This document shows, piece by piece, positions 24,160-35,480 of a stretch of 64,000 nucleotides of DNA. Each line of letters opens with the position of its first letter. Position 1 is the stretch's first letter. The position numbers and the translations under genes were made by a program. The notes under the pieces were generated by a model, which ran no database searches, was not told the origin of the DNA, and saw only the letters and a list, made by a program, of their open reading frames with translations. The stretch is taken from NCBI GenBank assembly GCA_002794775.1, contig NBAY01000052.1:186001-250000 (forward strand). The letters are read 5' to 3'. Source of the DNA: Porodaedalea pini (taxonomy: Eukaryota > Basidiomycota > Agaricomycetes > Hymenochaetales > Hymenochaetaceae).

Positions 24160-26233
24160 CTATTCCCCCTGAGATTCTGTTGTCGTTACTCTCGTCTGCT
24201 GACAGAGCTCCTCGTTTTCCTTCTGCAGCGCCACCAGCACAGTTAAGAGTGTTCTTCTCTCCTGTGAACCAGGCCGTTCGATTCTTTCCAAGCACGCCTG
24301 ACATTTCTCTTCCTCCACCTTATATTCCATTTTTCTCGCTATCTCCAGACAACTAGTAAAAAGTGGCCTTGCTGACTTGGTTGCGCCGGCTTTCTGCAGC
24401 ACCCGAGTCCGAGATAAAAGGTAGGTAAGATTACAATATGTCTAAACCCGACCGCTCTCACCTCGAGCCATTCTGCTTTGTTTATATATGTGACCACCAT
24501 TTCACGCATGTGATGTTGAAGTGGTTTAAGGAAACTTGACATCTGAAACCATTCGTCCTTATTCAGATCCTTCCCCTTTTCAAGCGTTTTGAGTAACGTC
24601 TGTGCAGCAGTTTGTGCTTTAGTAGCCTCATTGAAACGGCTGAACCAGTCAAAGGGAGTTATATCTGATTCTAGCAGGCGGAGATGAATGCTCGTTTGGC
24701 GATTTAGTACTCGATGGACCTGACTCAGGACTTCCCAGTGTTGTGCTGTAAATTTTGAGTCTGTAGCATCGATGTCGGGAGCCGAAGCGACTAGCGAGTC
24801 GGATGCTAGGTTGAATGTAGATAGCGCGAGCCTTGCGTAAAATTGAGCCATTTCATTTTGAAAAGTACGAAGTCACAACAATGCACGTACTCCAGACGAT
24901 CATGTTTCTCGGCATAGAGCCCGATCTGTTCAAAGACTAGAATCATGGCTGTGTCTATGTCTGGAACCATCCATGTCGGGAGGGGAATACCCGTCCCATT
25001 GTCATTGAGATCGTCCACAGTGATCGTGGTTTCAGTGCAAGAGCTGGGATTATCGTCATTGATAAAGCTAGCTGACGGACTCCTAGCATCATCCTGATTC
25101 GAGAGCTGTGAGAAGGAAGCATCAAATTCTGACAATTCTTGTATGGAGGAGATGGTTGTCGCGAAACGCTCTGTCGGAATGTCTCGATATAATGGAAGTA
25201 GGCCGACCGTCTCGCGGACGGCGGACGAGAGCCACTTTCCTTCTGCGGCTGGATCGTAACGCTCAGACAAGCTAGCGAGCTTCAGAAAGACATAAACGAG
25301 ACAGCGTCTTTCTGTAGCATTGCCAGGCGCAGTTGACGGAGTTTGTTGATCTTTTACGTCCGCTTTCGTAGATGTAAAGAATAGGATTTTTATGACTGTA
25401 AGTTCGATAGCTTGGCATCGAGTTACCTCTGATCTCACCTGGACTCGAAACTGACTTAGGAAAACGGGCATGATATAGAGTGACAGCGTCTGTAAGCACC
25501 CTGTACGCCTTGAGCTCTTGATTGGTCTCTTGCAGGGCGTCCGCAAGACATATCGCAGTGCTTAGAAATTTGATTGACGGATTTGGACTAAGGAAGTCCA
25601 TGGGAAGACCTTGTATCGTTTCCCAGACCCTGCATGGTCAGGAAAGGTGTTATAACGCGAGTTAATGTGAAAGAAAAGAGCCGCCGTAACTTTGTCAGTA
25701 ACTCGACAGCTGCATCTGGTTCGTCAACCTTCTTCGCCGCCCATGCTATGGATAAATCTTCGCGTAGCTCTTCTGGCCATAGGGACAATTGCGGAGGGTG
25801 AAAACTGTTGTAATTCAGGGGAAGAGTGGTAAATTTCCAAGGGTTTCGACAGACAAAAGCGCTATGCTTACGTGGTCCACACTTCGGCACCAGTGTACAG
25901 CACTGCTAGAGCAGCTCCTCCAGCAGCGATAACAAGGACGAGTTTGCCCACTTGACCAACTCGGTGAAATAGCTTCCTACGAGTAATCGGAATCGTGGAA
26001 AGGCTCCGCTGACAGATAATTGGGTATCTGGAAGCCAAAGGACTTCGATATAATGGTATAGGCGTAGTGAATCCATGTCTGATGCGATACTTCCTAGTTG
26101 ACGAGGAAGCCCATCGAATATTATTAATCCAGTTGCGCCTTAGTACTAAACTCTGACTAGAATTCACGATCTTGGTGCACATTGCTAACGGTGACTGGAA
26201 AGCATTAAGGACAATCCCTCCAGGACGAAGCAT
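24160..26233 (-). CDS. Mgr3-like mitochondrial TPR protein, copy TPR-C
   Basis: Complete-looking copy. Exon 1 (26233 down to about 25880) holds MLRPGGIVLNAFQSP, a basic presequence and a membrane segment (GKLVLVIAAGGAALAVLYTG). Further exons: PPQLSLWPEELREDLSIAWA, then FLSPNPSIKFLSTAICLADA with KAYRVLTDAVTLYHARFPK, then RRCLVYVFLKLASLSERYDP and WMVPDIDTAMILVFEQIGLY. Then come FYARLALSTFNLASDSLVA, VHRVLNRQTSIHLRLLESD and a last TPR-like exon (KSARPLFTSCLEIARKMEYK) with a coiled-coil-like end. The stop is at 24160. Its ATG is only 76 bp from the 5' end of the LINE insertion, so its upstream region was cut off by the retrotransposon. Confidence 0.75.
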
Positions 26234-26309
26234 GAGATGGAAAGTTCTGTGTCAGAGCAATAAGAGATGGTAGTGATCGCATGGAAGGATCGGCTCGAAT
26301 GGCTAACCG

Positions 26310-26320
26310 ATGAGGTGCAC
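26310..26320. repeat. Target-site duplication, left copy (ATGAGGTGCAC)
   Basis: Eleven bases identical to 32594-32604; together they bound the full-length LINE. Confidence 0.9.
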
Positions 26321-26391
26321 TTTCTTCCTACCATCATCATCGACCGTGGGAAAATTGTTCATCTATCGCCTTTCTGTACCGTCTCTCCGCT

Positions 26392-28625
26392 ATGGACAAC
26401 AAAATGTTGACCAGAGCAAAAGCTTCTCTGCATAAGACAAAGTCTTTTCGCTCCCTTGTTAATCCCAAGGACCCCACCAAGTGTGAGGAGTGTAAACAGG
26501 ATCTCCCCTATCACAGTCGCCAGTGTGTTAGCGGGACCGCCAAGTTATGTGCCGTTTGTGGTCGCGACAAGACCTACAACCACAACGACGCCGTATGCAA
26601 CCAAGTTCAGACGAATCGTGCAAATTGGTCACCCGATGTCGAGGCGGATGAACACGCCGCCAAGCTCCGTAAACAAGGGGACCTTCCCCCTACCCCGGAT
26701 ATCGAATCTCAGAACACGTTGAAACGTTCGAACTCAGAAGAAGAACATAGGTCCATCCCACCCCCCGCCCGTATTGATGACGATGCTATGGTCGACGACC
26801 TGTACATCCCAGACGAGCATATCAGTCAGGCCCCTCAGGTCGACAATATCATTAGAGTTATCGATGAAATGTACGATCCGGCCATCGCCGAGAAAGTCAA
26901 CATTTCCTTTGCCGACCTTACCAAAGAAACCATCAACACAATCAACACGCTCATTTCCCAGCCGACCTGGACATCCGACAAACCTTGGTTCGACGACCCA
27001 AATCGTGCCGGATCCATCCTCGCTAATATTGGATCCAATTTGGTATCCTGGATAAATCATTCAAACTCATTGGACGACGAAACCAGCCTCGCCAACTCAG
27101 CCAATGAAAGCTTGGAAGCCTTTCATTCCACTTTCCGTATTCATTCTCCTCTTTTAAACACGTGTTTGAAAATATTTACGTCAACAGCCAAACTATCCGT
27201 GATCAAGAAATCACAGATACTATGCACGCCATGTCCCGCTCTATTCAGCACCTTTCCGCGGTCGTCTCTTCTATCTCTGAAAAAACTAACATAATCGAAA
27301 AACAGCTTTCAGACGTTTCGGCTCCTTCAGTCCCGCGTTCGGCTCCTACTAACACTAACAATAACAAACAGAACAAAATCCTCCCTGATCCAATTGGTGT
27401 TCGCTTTGTACATGATCCCAAATTTCCCCCTCCAGGCCCGGTTGTTAAACAACGCGTTCAGACCCCAAAAAATGGAAAATCGGAATATGCAGCTGCTATT
27501 GCCAAAACTCGCATCCCGGGTTCGGGTTATCGCATGACTACGGAAGGCACCATCATCGCACCGGATGGCTACGCTCACTCAGCACATAACGCCCCTCGCG
27601 GATCACAGACTACTATCTATCATCCGCCGGTCAAAGCAGTTGGAGTCGACCAGGATGGCTTTACCACAGTTTCATACGCCAAAGCCGCACAGAAAAAACC
27701 CAAAACCGTCCTTACCAAAGTGTCACGAGCTACGGAGCAGGACCCCCAAGGGGAAGTTTCAACCGTTCCGATCAACCGGTCTAATGGATCGGTGAACATG
27801 CGCGTTCGTAATGTTCGCCGCATTTTCTTTGCACTCCCAGGCGACCTTGCCGTCCGTCCTTCCCCTCTTTCGGTTAAAAATTCAGTTCGGGTGGGCCTTA
27901 AAGGCAACCCGCTCTTCAAACATCTCGTCATTCTCAATGTCGAATATACTTCTAACAGCAATCTCCTTATTGCTTTTACTAACATTCGTTCTGATTTTGA
28001 CACACAACACAGCGCCTTAGTTACCCAACTCAACTGCATTATCAACATTTCCAGCGCAAGGGCATTCACCCCTTCGCCTCAATTCAAGATGGTCATCCCC
28101 GGTGTCCCAGTCTTTGACCGAAACACCAACCTCATTTACTCCGAGAAAGATTTGCACGACAAAATCTCCAACTTACCACAATTCGAAGGCTACGAGTTCA
28201 TGTTCCCGCCTCGCTTTATGTCCTCCATTGAATGTCTCAATCAACGAGACTACTGCAACGTTTCGGTTGTCCTTAAGGACGAGTCTCGTCTCTGTTTTGA
28301 CCATTTCTTCCTCCACAGTAACAGATCTGTCCCGGTATTTGGCGTTATCCGCCGTCTGGAGGAGATGAAAGCTCGCCCAACCATCAACCAATGCGATAAC
28401 TGCCATCGCTTGGGACACTCCACTTCGAAGTGTCGCTCGGTTGCTCGCTGCGCGATCTGCTCTGAGCCTCACCGTACTGCTATTCACGTCGCCAAATGTG
28501 CTCCATGCACGGCATCCAACAACTTACAGTGCGACCACTTCGCACTGTGCATCAATTGCCAGGGCAACCACAGCGCCCATTCTTCGGAGTGTCCAGCTCG
28601 CTGCAATTATTGCTCCCCTTTCTAG
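26392..28625 (+). CDS. LINE ORF1 protein (zinc-knuckle, gag-like), frame change at 27153-27159
   Basis: Nucleic-acid-binding ORF1 of the LINE. The first 255 codons hold two N-terminal Cys/His clusters (CEECKQDLPYHSRQC and CAVCGRDKTYNHNDAVC) and an acidic middle. The reading frame then moves by -1 at the heptamer T TTA AAC (27153-27159): the downstream frame continues smoothly as HVFENIYVNSQTIRD, a coiled-coil-like region, a basic linker and the C-terminal domain. It has a CCHC knuckle CDNCHRLGHSTSKC followed by CAICSEPHRTAIHVAKC and CINCQGNHSAHSSEC, ending with TAG 28623-28625. Without a shift only a 300-residue protein lacking the C-terminal knuckles is made. Either programmed -1 frameshifting or loss of one T from a T run would explain this. 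Confidence 0.8.
27153..27159 (+). promoter_or_regulatory. Candidate -1 ribosomal slippery heptamer (T TTA AAC) in LINE ORF1
   Basis: In zero frame the codons are CTT TTA AAC, so the heptamer has the X XXY YYZ layout used in programmed -1 frameshifting. Slipping back one base gives exactly the frame that continues the protein. I did not establish a downstream pseudoknot. Confidence 0.35.
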
Positions 28626-28631
28626 TCGTTT

Positions 28632-31600
28632 ATGACGGACAACATTTCGGTCTTCTCTCTTAATCTTCGTAATTCAGAACCAACTTTTGACTACTTATTA
28701 CGCTCCTTCTCTTCTACCCACACTGCACCGGACATCATTTGCTTTCAAGAGATTCCTACTGTCCTTTCAATCGTTCCTTCTAAATCATCTTCATCCGGTT
28801 CACGCGTCTTTAACATTCGCAACGCCAATCCTTATATTGCGTTTCAACCATCTTCTCCGGCTAAACCAAGGTGCTGTACACTTGTACACCCTCGGATCAT
28901 CCACCGTGTTTCTTTATATACCCCTAATTCGTTTTCCCCAACATCACGGTCATTTCAGTTTCCTGGGGCGATTTATCCCCTTTATTATTATGGAACGTTT
29001 ATAACTCTCCTGCACTCCACGAATTCGAAGACCCTCTTCCCCCCTCGACCTCCCTTCCAACATCTTTACCGGCGATTTTAACCGACATTCAGACCGCTGG
29101 TCTTTCCCAGAGCAATCTGGACATTTCAACGCGTCGGCAGCCATCGTTGACTGGATCGACGACAATGGCTTGTATGTTTGTAACCCTCCTTTTCAACACA
29201 CATATTTCAACCGGTCTACCGGTTCCAAGTCCATCATCGACCTTGTAATTGCCTCAGACAATTTTGCTCCTTCCCTCTTCGAACAAATTTCAATTTCTGA
29301 TCCTTCCCTCAACATTTTGTCGGATCACCTTCCCATTTGTTTCACCTTTGATATTAACGAACTAGCGGCTCCTCCGCAACATCCTCTTCGATCGATTCGT
29401 TCCAGAGACTTACCCTCTTTTATAGCGGAATTTTGCAACTCAAACTTATTTCCATTTTCATTATCAGGGGATGAATCCCCCAAGGCGCTGGACGACCTTC
29501 TTTTTTCCCTTCATTCCCATCTTTCTAATTTCGCCATTCAGTTTCTTTTCAAACGAAAACCCCGATCGTATTTTGGCCCCAACAACTGGTGGTCAGAAGC
29601 ATGCTCAACCCTTTATTGAGACCACTGCCGTAACCCGCGACCCGAGTTGAAAAAACTCCTAGACATCGAAATCACCCGCGCCAAGAATGCCTTTTTTGGT
29701 GCTCGCCTCCAACAATCCGATGCGCACTCCGCCTGGCGCAACCAGTACCTGGGTATGGCTCGCCGCCACACACCCATTGGCGCTCTCCGCATGTCTAATG
29801 GGACATTCACCTTGACGGAATCCGATAAAGCGTCCCTCTTCCGCGAGACGTTCTTCCCCCCCTTACCTCACACCCTGGAATCCATCCTTCTCCCGGATCT
29901 CTCCGATTTTTGGCCCATCGAAATGTCGGACGTGCATGCCGCCCTCCAAGGTATCGATCGCGAAACGAGTCCTGGCAACAGCCACATCTCGTATAAACAT
30001 TTGGAGCTCCTCATCGAGCACCGAGGACAGTTTTTCGTTGACCTTTTCTCTTTATGTTTGAAAATTGGACATTTCCCTACCTCTTTCAAAACGTCTCTCA
30101 TTACTTTCATTCCTAAACCGAAACGCTCTGATTTTTCGATCCCTCGTGCGTTCCGTCCCATTTCGCTGGTCGACACCATTGGTAAACTTTTTGAACGCAT
30201 CCTCTTTAATTTTCTTCAACCTTTCTTTGAACTGAACAATCTTCTCCCCGACGCCCAACACGGGTGCCGGAAACACCGTTCTTCACTTTCAGCCTGCTAC
30301 GAATTACTTTCTGCTATTCTATCCCAACCATTCAGTTACAGCGGTGGCGACAGGTTGACAGAGACGCGTCAGCGACACCGTTACTTCATCACTTCTATCC
30401 TTACCATTGACATTCAAGGATTCTTTGATAACATTTCACACAATCGTCTCCTTTTAAAGCTCATTAACTCCAACGTTCATCCCAACATCATTCGTGTTCT
30501 TGCAGGCTGGCTTGCAAACCGACCCATTTCTTTCCATTTCAACAATTTCTTTTCCCCCCCTTTCATTAAACCCAACCGGGGAGTCCCTCAAGGGTCCCCG
30601 TTGTCCCCTCTTATTTCAGTTTTCGCCACAGCCGAGGTCATCACGGCTTACAACACTCGCTTTGGTCCCAATCGCCCCTTATTGGTGTACATGGACGACC
30701 ACCTTCTTTATTCTCACTCTCTCAGCATTTCCACCAATTTAGTTCGCCTTCGCAATCAATTTCAGTTTCTCTCTCTTCAATTTCAATCTCTCGGTTTATT
30801 TATCGACCCCAATGCGATCGAACTTCTTCATATCCTCCCACATCATAGGTTCGTTGCGACTACTTTCAAATCCTTCTTAACCGACTCTCCTTCGTCTTCC
30901 AACGCGGCTTTATCACTGCCCAACAATCTCGTCATCCACCCACACCGCCACCTTACTTGGCTGGGTATTATTTTTTCTTATGACCTTTCCCCCAAGCTTC
31001 ATTTTGAATCCCGAGCTAACAAAGCTCTTTCTACTTTGCATCAACGTTCTTTCCTTTTCAATCGGACCAATGGCGCATATTTTCAATATGCCCGCCTCCT
31101 TTATTTTGGCTTAATCCGTTCGGTCGCCATCTATGGCACTGTTCTCTTTCCAGACTCCCCACATATTTCCATTCTCCAAAAAACTCAAAATCGTTTCCTT
31201 CATTTAGTTTTCAACCGCAGTGTTCACCCATTGGTTGCGGAATCCGTTATCTCTTGCCCGCCTATGAATCTTTTCATCCGCTCTCTCTCTCAACGTTTCC
31301 TCCTATCCTATTTCGCTCATTCTTCACACCAACCTATTCGTAACCAATACCTAACGTCGACTCTCCTTCCCAACATCCAGATCCCTAAAGTAGTTGCTTT
31401 TCCTTCTTTCATGGCCATTCATTCTCGCCTTATTATGACTCCAATTCCTTCATCTTCACAACGGCCCCAAGCGATAAGAAATTTCAATTCTTTCTTCTTA
31501 CACCCCCCTCCCTATCAATATTTTATCTTTACAGATGGCTCCATCATCTCAGATGCCATCGGTCCCCACATCGGCGGTCACGGATTCGTCATTATGCACA

Positions 31601-32454
31601 ATCACCAGGAACTTGCTGTCTTTTCTTCAGCAGCGCACTCTCGATCGAACATATTGTTTGAAGAGCAGGAAGTGCTCATCGCAGCCATATGTCGTATCTC
31701 TTCTCTCCTTGCGAAATGCTCCACGCCTGTACACATCCACATTGTCTCGGATTCGCTTAACTGCATCCAACTCATCTTCTCTAACGATGCCCGACACGCA
31801 GACTTCATTATTCTTTTCCGTCGCCTATGCGGAATCTTCCTCGCCCTTCATCACGAAGTGTCCCATATCACTGTCCAATGGCTCCCATCCCATCGCGGAG
31901 TACTTGGCAACTCTACAGCTGATAAGCTCGCCAAAGACACGGCATCTAACCCTCATCACGAGACAATCCCTGATTCGCTCCCCAACTTGAAGGCGCAAGT
32001 ACAGCTCGATCTTCTGTGAGACTGGAAAGCAAATATCATAAACTTACGGGGTCACCGCTCCATCGCCGAGCCATCCTCGTTCATCCTTCATCCAACGCGA
32101 TCATTACATCCATTCTTGAAGCTTTCCCCAAGGAAGAAGATACATCGTTCAGTCCAATCACGCGCTGTCAGCCTAATGCTGAACACGCTCGATTTGCATA
32201 ACCGAAACCTCGAACCACGGTGTCCGGATCTGTTGTGTATCAAACATGATGTCCATCATATTCTTAATTGTTGCCCCTTTTTCGCGCTCGTTCGAAACGG
32301 CCTTTTTCGTCACCAATCTTTACCTTTAGCCTTCGCCGACTGGTTTCGTCCAAACAACTTTCTTCTTCTATTACAATTTGCGTACTTCTCATTCCGCCGC
32401 CCTCCGGACGGTATGCCTTCTTTGTCCGATTTACCCTCATCCTTTTACCTTTAG
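28632..32454 (+). pseudogene. LINE ORF2 (endonuclease-RT-RNase H), with 2 frameshifts and 2 in-frame stops
   Basis: ORF2 starts at ATG 28632 (MTDNISVFSLNLRNSEP), the N-terminus of an APE endonuclease with the FQEI motif. Frame moves by -1 near 28931-28940 (before NITVISVSWGDLSPL) and again near 29055 (before the SNIFTGDFNRHSDRW block containing GDFN); both places are C-rich runs. SDHLPICF closes the endonuclease. An in-frame TGA at 29617-29619 interrupts the linker. The RT from about 29650 is intact: ITFIPKPKRSDF, FRPISLVDTIGKLFERIL, ILTIDIQGFFDNISHNRLL, RGVPQGSPLSPLISVF and VYMDDHLLYS. RNase H follows (FIFTDGSIISDA, EEQEVLIAAI, HIVSDSLNCIQ, VQWLPSHRGVLGNSTADKLA). A second in-frame TGA at 32017-32019 precedes the C-terminal RCPDLLCIKHDVHHILNC zinc motif. 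This copy is probably inactive unless the breaks are sequence errors. Confidence 0.88.
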
Positions 32455-32593
32455 TCATGATTTTCAACCTATGCCACGCACATTTTTACCTTTTACCGCT
32501 TACCATCATTTGCGCGCTACGTAGTTCCTTTTGTTTTGTCTCGGTTCCTATGCAGTTGGTGTTCTGTTAGTAGTAGATAGCAGATATTATAAA

Positions 32594-32604
32594 ATGAGGT
32601 GCAC
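32594..32604. repeat. Target-site duplication, right copy (ATGAGGTGCAC)
   Basis: Right flank of the LINE, identical to 26310-26320. Confidence 0.9.
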
Positions 32605-32966
32605 GTGATATGCGCTTTCAGAACTCTGTACTGGAACAGTGGAAGTGACCTTTTAGGCTTTACTTAACCTAACAATTCACCAGCAGGCGCGACTCGGCTT
32701 AGGAATTGATATCACAAATATTAATGCTTCTGTCTTCAGTAGAGTCAATTGGGACAACTGCCAGATCACCAAGCCGTACTCTCCTACAGCACTAATCCTG
32801 AGATTCGGAGCTGCTTGTCTTAGCAGCAGATTCAGACTATTTGCCTAGATGGACATGCATGCGCGAACAGAATCTCTTTGTCTCATGCGCTTGCTATCTT
32901 ACATCATCAAATATCCTCGAAAGCAGGGAAGAAACAAAAAAATCAAGACAGGATATAAGATCAGTA
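32605..32966. other. Intergenic between LINE and TPR-D
   Basis: 362 bp. Before the insertion this was joined to the TPR-C upstream region, so it probably holds the former distal promoter of TPR-C and the TPR-D 3' flank. No gene was seen. Confidence 0.45.
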
Positions 32967-35062
32967 CTAGTGCTCCTCAGCTGCATGTACCTCATCCACC
33001 TCAGTAGCCTTCGATGCCCTCTTCCTTTTCTGGACCTCCTCCCACTCTTTCAGCAAACCCGGGGTCAACTGTGCCGCGAGTGTCGTCTTCCCCTCCACGC
33101 GCCTTCGCTCAGCCTTTTCCAAATAAGCCCGCGTCTTTTCCGCTGCCACTTTGTCCTGTAAAATGTCGGCCAAACCTATGGACTGCTCGAAAACGTTGAC
33201 AGCTTCCTTATTATCGCCGGCTCTCTGAGTGTGTAAAGGAGAGTAAACGGAATGGAAATCTTGCCAGTAAGCACCGACAAAATTGCACTGACCTCGAGCC
33301 AAATTCCTTTATTTCTGAATGTCGATGACACCTCAAAAATGTATGCGTAGAGTGGTTCATGGAACTGCGGAATAATCGCCCACTTTTTTGCGTTCTTCAT
33401 GTAGGAATTGTGGAGTGGAACTAAAGCCCTTTCGGCTGCCGAAAGCGCCTTCCTTGCCTCGTACAGACGTAGTAACCAATCAACGAGGTGCGTATCTGAT
33501 TCCAGAAGGCGCATATGAACGTTCAGTTGCCGATTGCGAATCCGAAGGAACCAAATTAGAATCGTCCAATGCGGGAAGGTAATATCTTCTTCGGACACAG
33601 CCGGAGTCATCGAAAGTAGTGAGTCACAAGCTAAATCGTAGGTAGAAAGCGCAAGTCTAAAGTGACCATCGCGCAGACGGATATTATCATCAGTAGATCT
33701 AGATAGAATATGTACAAGTAATGTACGCACTCCAGGAATCCAAGTCTCTCAGCATAGAGTCCGGCATGTTCAAACGGACCAGCTATTGCCGTTCCAATAT
33801 TCGGCATCGCCCATGCTGGAAGAGGCATTCCCGCCGCATCGCCATACACGTCCTCCATCTTGATAGGATTGTGCGCATTGTCTGGGGAGTCATTTTCTGA
33901 GGAACTCGCAATGTCTTTCCGCTGCTCATACGCAAGCCCTGAGAAGGAAGGATCGTGCTCCGACAGCTCTTGCAAGGCAGATATTCCTGAGACGAAGCGA
34001 TCTGCTGGGATGTCCTTACAAAACGAAAATAGGACCATCGCTTCACGTAGAGCAGATGAAATCCATCTTCCTTTGGCAGCTGGTTCACAACGTTCCGACA
34101 AGCTGGCTAGCTTCAAAAGGATGGAGATGAGACAGCGTTTCTCCTCGCCAGCTGGAGAAGTCCGACAATCCGACATGCCTTCATTCGAGTGGATGAAAAG
34201 AGCATCTTCGTGAGTCTTGTGAAATCATTGGCATGAGATCTGCCTGCTCTTACCTGAAATTTGGTCAGACTTCTCAAATCGTGCCCGGTATAAAGTAACG
34301 ACATCGCAGAGCACCTCATATGCTTTGCGACCTTGGTTATCTTTCTCAAAGGCATCGGCTAGCCACATCGCGATGGTAAAGATCTTTATAGAAGGACCCG
34401 GGTTAAGGGCATCAAGAGGAAGTTTCTGTATCGTATTCCAGGCCCTGCAGCGAATAGAAGAGTATCAGAAAATATGTATTGATCCAGTAAAGTTTAGAAA
34501 AATCGGAATTAAAAGAACACGATTTACTAACCTGGTGAGTGGTTCAACAGATCCACCTGTAATATCCAGTCCTCGAGCGATTTCTGCAAGCTGTACGTCC
34601 TTGCGCAATTCATCTGGCCATAATGATAGATACGGAGGTCGGAGACTAATATGGTTGAAACAAATTCCATCAGCCTCCAATATATGTAATGGAAGGTCGC
34701 ATTGTTTCTCACATAGACCACACCCTTGCACTTACGAGAACTATGCTGAGGGAGACGCTACCAACAACGAGAACAAGAACGAGCTTGCCCGCTTGGCCGA
34801 GTCGGCGCAGTAACCTAGCAGTAACCGAGCTAGAAGCAAATGCTCGACGGGAGCCCGAAGGGAGAGCATTATCAAGTCTGAGACCGCTATGGACCTTATG
34901 CGAAGGTGCGTGTAAAGCAAATGGAGGTTGATTTCGGCATAGCGTAGTCAGTGAGAGATTTGAAGAGTTCCATCGGATAGTCTGGCGCGGGCTTGGAGGC
35001 GCGATGCCTCTTGCCAATGGTGCCCGAATAGCGTTGCAAAATGTTCGGCCAGAGCAGAACAT
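32967..35062 (-). CDS. Mgr3-like mitochondrial TPR protein, copy TPR-D
   Basis: Start placed at 35062 (MFCSGRTFCNAIRAP) by analogy with the MLCSTRT and MLRPGG starts of its paralogs; the frame is open further up to 35083 (MRLSCHL). A basic, Ser-rich presequence and a membrane segment (GKLVLVLVVGSVSLSIVLVS) follow. Next exons: PPYLSLWPDELRKDVQLAEI; PGPSIKIFTIAMWLADAFEK with KAYEVLCDVVTLYRARFEK; KRCLISILLKLASLSERCEP and WAMPNIGTAIAGPFEHAGLY. The 33.2-33.7 kb exon gives FRLALSTYDLACDSLLSM and RIRNRQLNVHMRLLESDTH, and the last exon NKEAVNVFEQSIGLADILQD to DEVHAAEEH. It appears intact and is the closest relative of the broken copies E and F. Confidence 0.72.
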
Positions 35063-35480
35063 GAGATGACAAGAGAGCCGCATTGAACTAACCAAGAAGG
35101 AAATGGTATGGTAATGTAACTTGCTGAAGTCGCGAGGTATCGATGTCGCGTACAGCAGATCAAAACGCCGATCGCTCGGCATCCCTGCCGACAGGACACT
35201 ACACATTTCAATAGCTTCAAGTTCACGTTACTATGAACTTACGCTGTGCTGGTCCTTTCGAGTTGATCTTCACTGTCTCCTGGATATGTTGGCTGACTAT
35301 GCATAATCTGAGCAGTATTGATGAATATCAAAATTCTCCCTGTTACATTGGTCAGGGCTTGGCAAGGTCTTATACTCAGAAACACGACTCAAGCCTCGTC
35401 GCGTTGAGTATGTCGCCCGCAATCACTTTCTCAGGTGCCTTGAAGTATCTCAGACATAACGGGAGTAACAGCCACATGTA
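35063..35480. promoter_or_regulatory. Shared upstream region of TPR-D and partner X1
   Basis: The stretch around 35133-35200 (GCAGATCAAAACGCCGATC and the following GCTCGGCATC) recurs upstream of TPR-F (43955-44010) and, in decayed form, near TPR-E, so the divergent promoter was copied with the genes. Confidence 0.45.

Larger units (their letters stand above)
26321..32593 (+). mobile_element. Full-length non-LTR retrotransposon (LINE; APE endonuclease, RT, RNase H; Tad-like)
   Basis: A 6273-bp element bounded by an 11-bp target duplication. Order: a 71-bp 5' leader, ORF1 (26392-28625) with zinc knuckles, a 6-bp gap, ORF2 (28632-32454) with an AP-type endonuclease, reverse transcriptase (YMDD at 30688-30699), type I RNase H and a C-terminal CCHC motif, then a 3' UTR of about 139 bp ending GATATTATAA with no poly(A). 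APE, RT and RNase H together with a zinc-knuckle ORF1 fit the fungal Tad1 clade; clade placement needs a tree. Relative to an intact element I see three one-base losses and two in-frame TGA codons. A second truncated copy is at 10168-10632. Confidence 0.93.
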
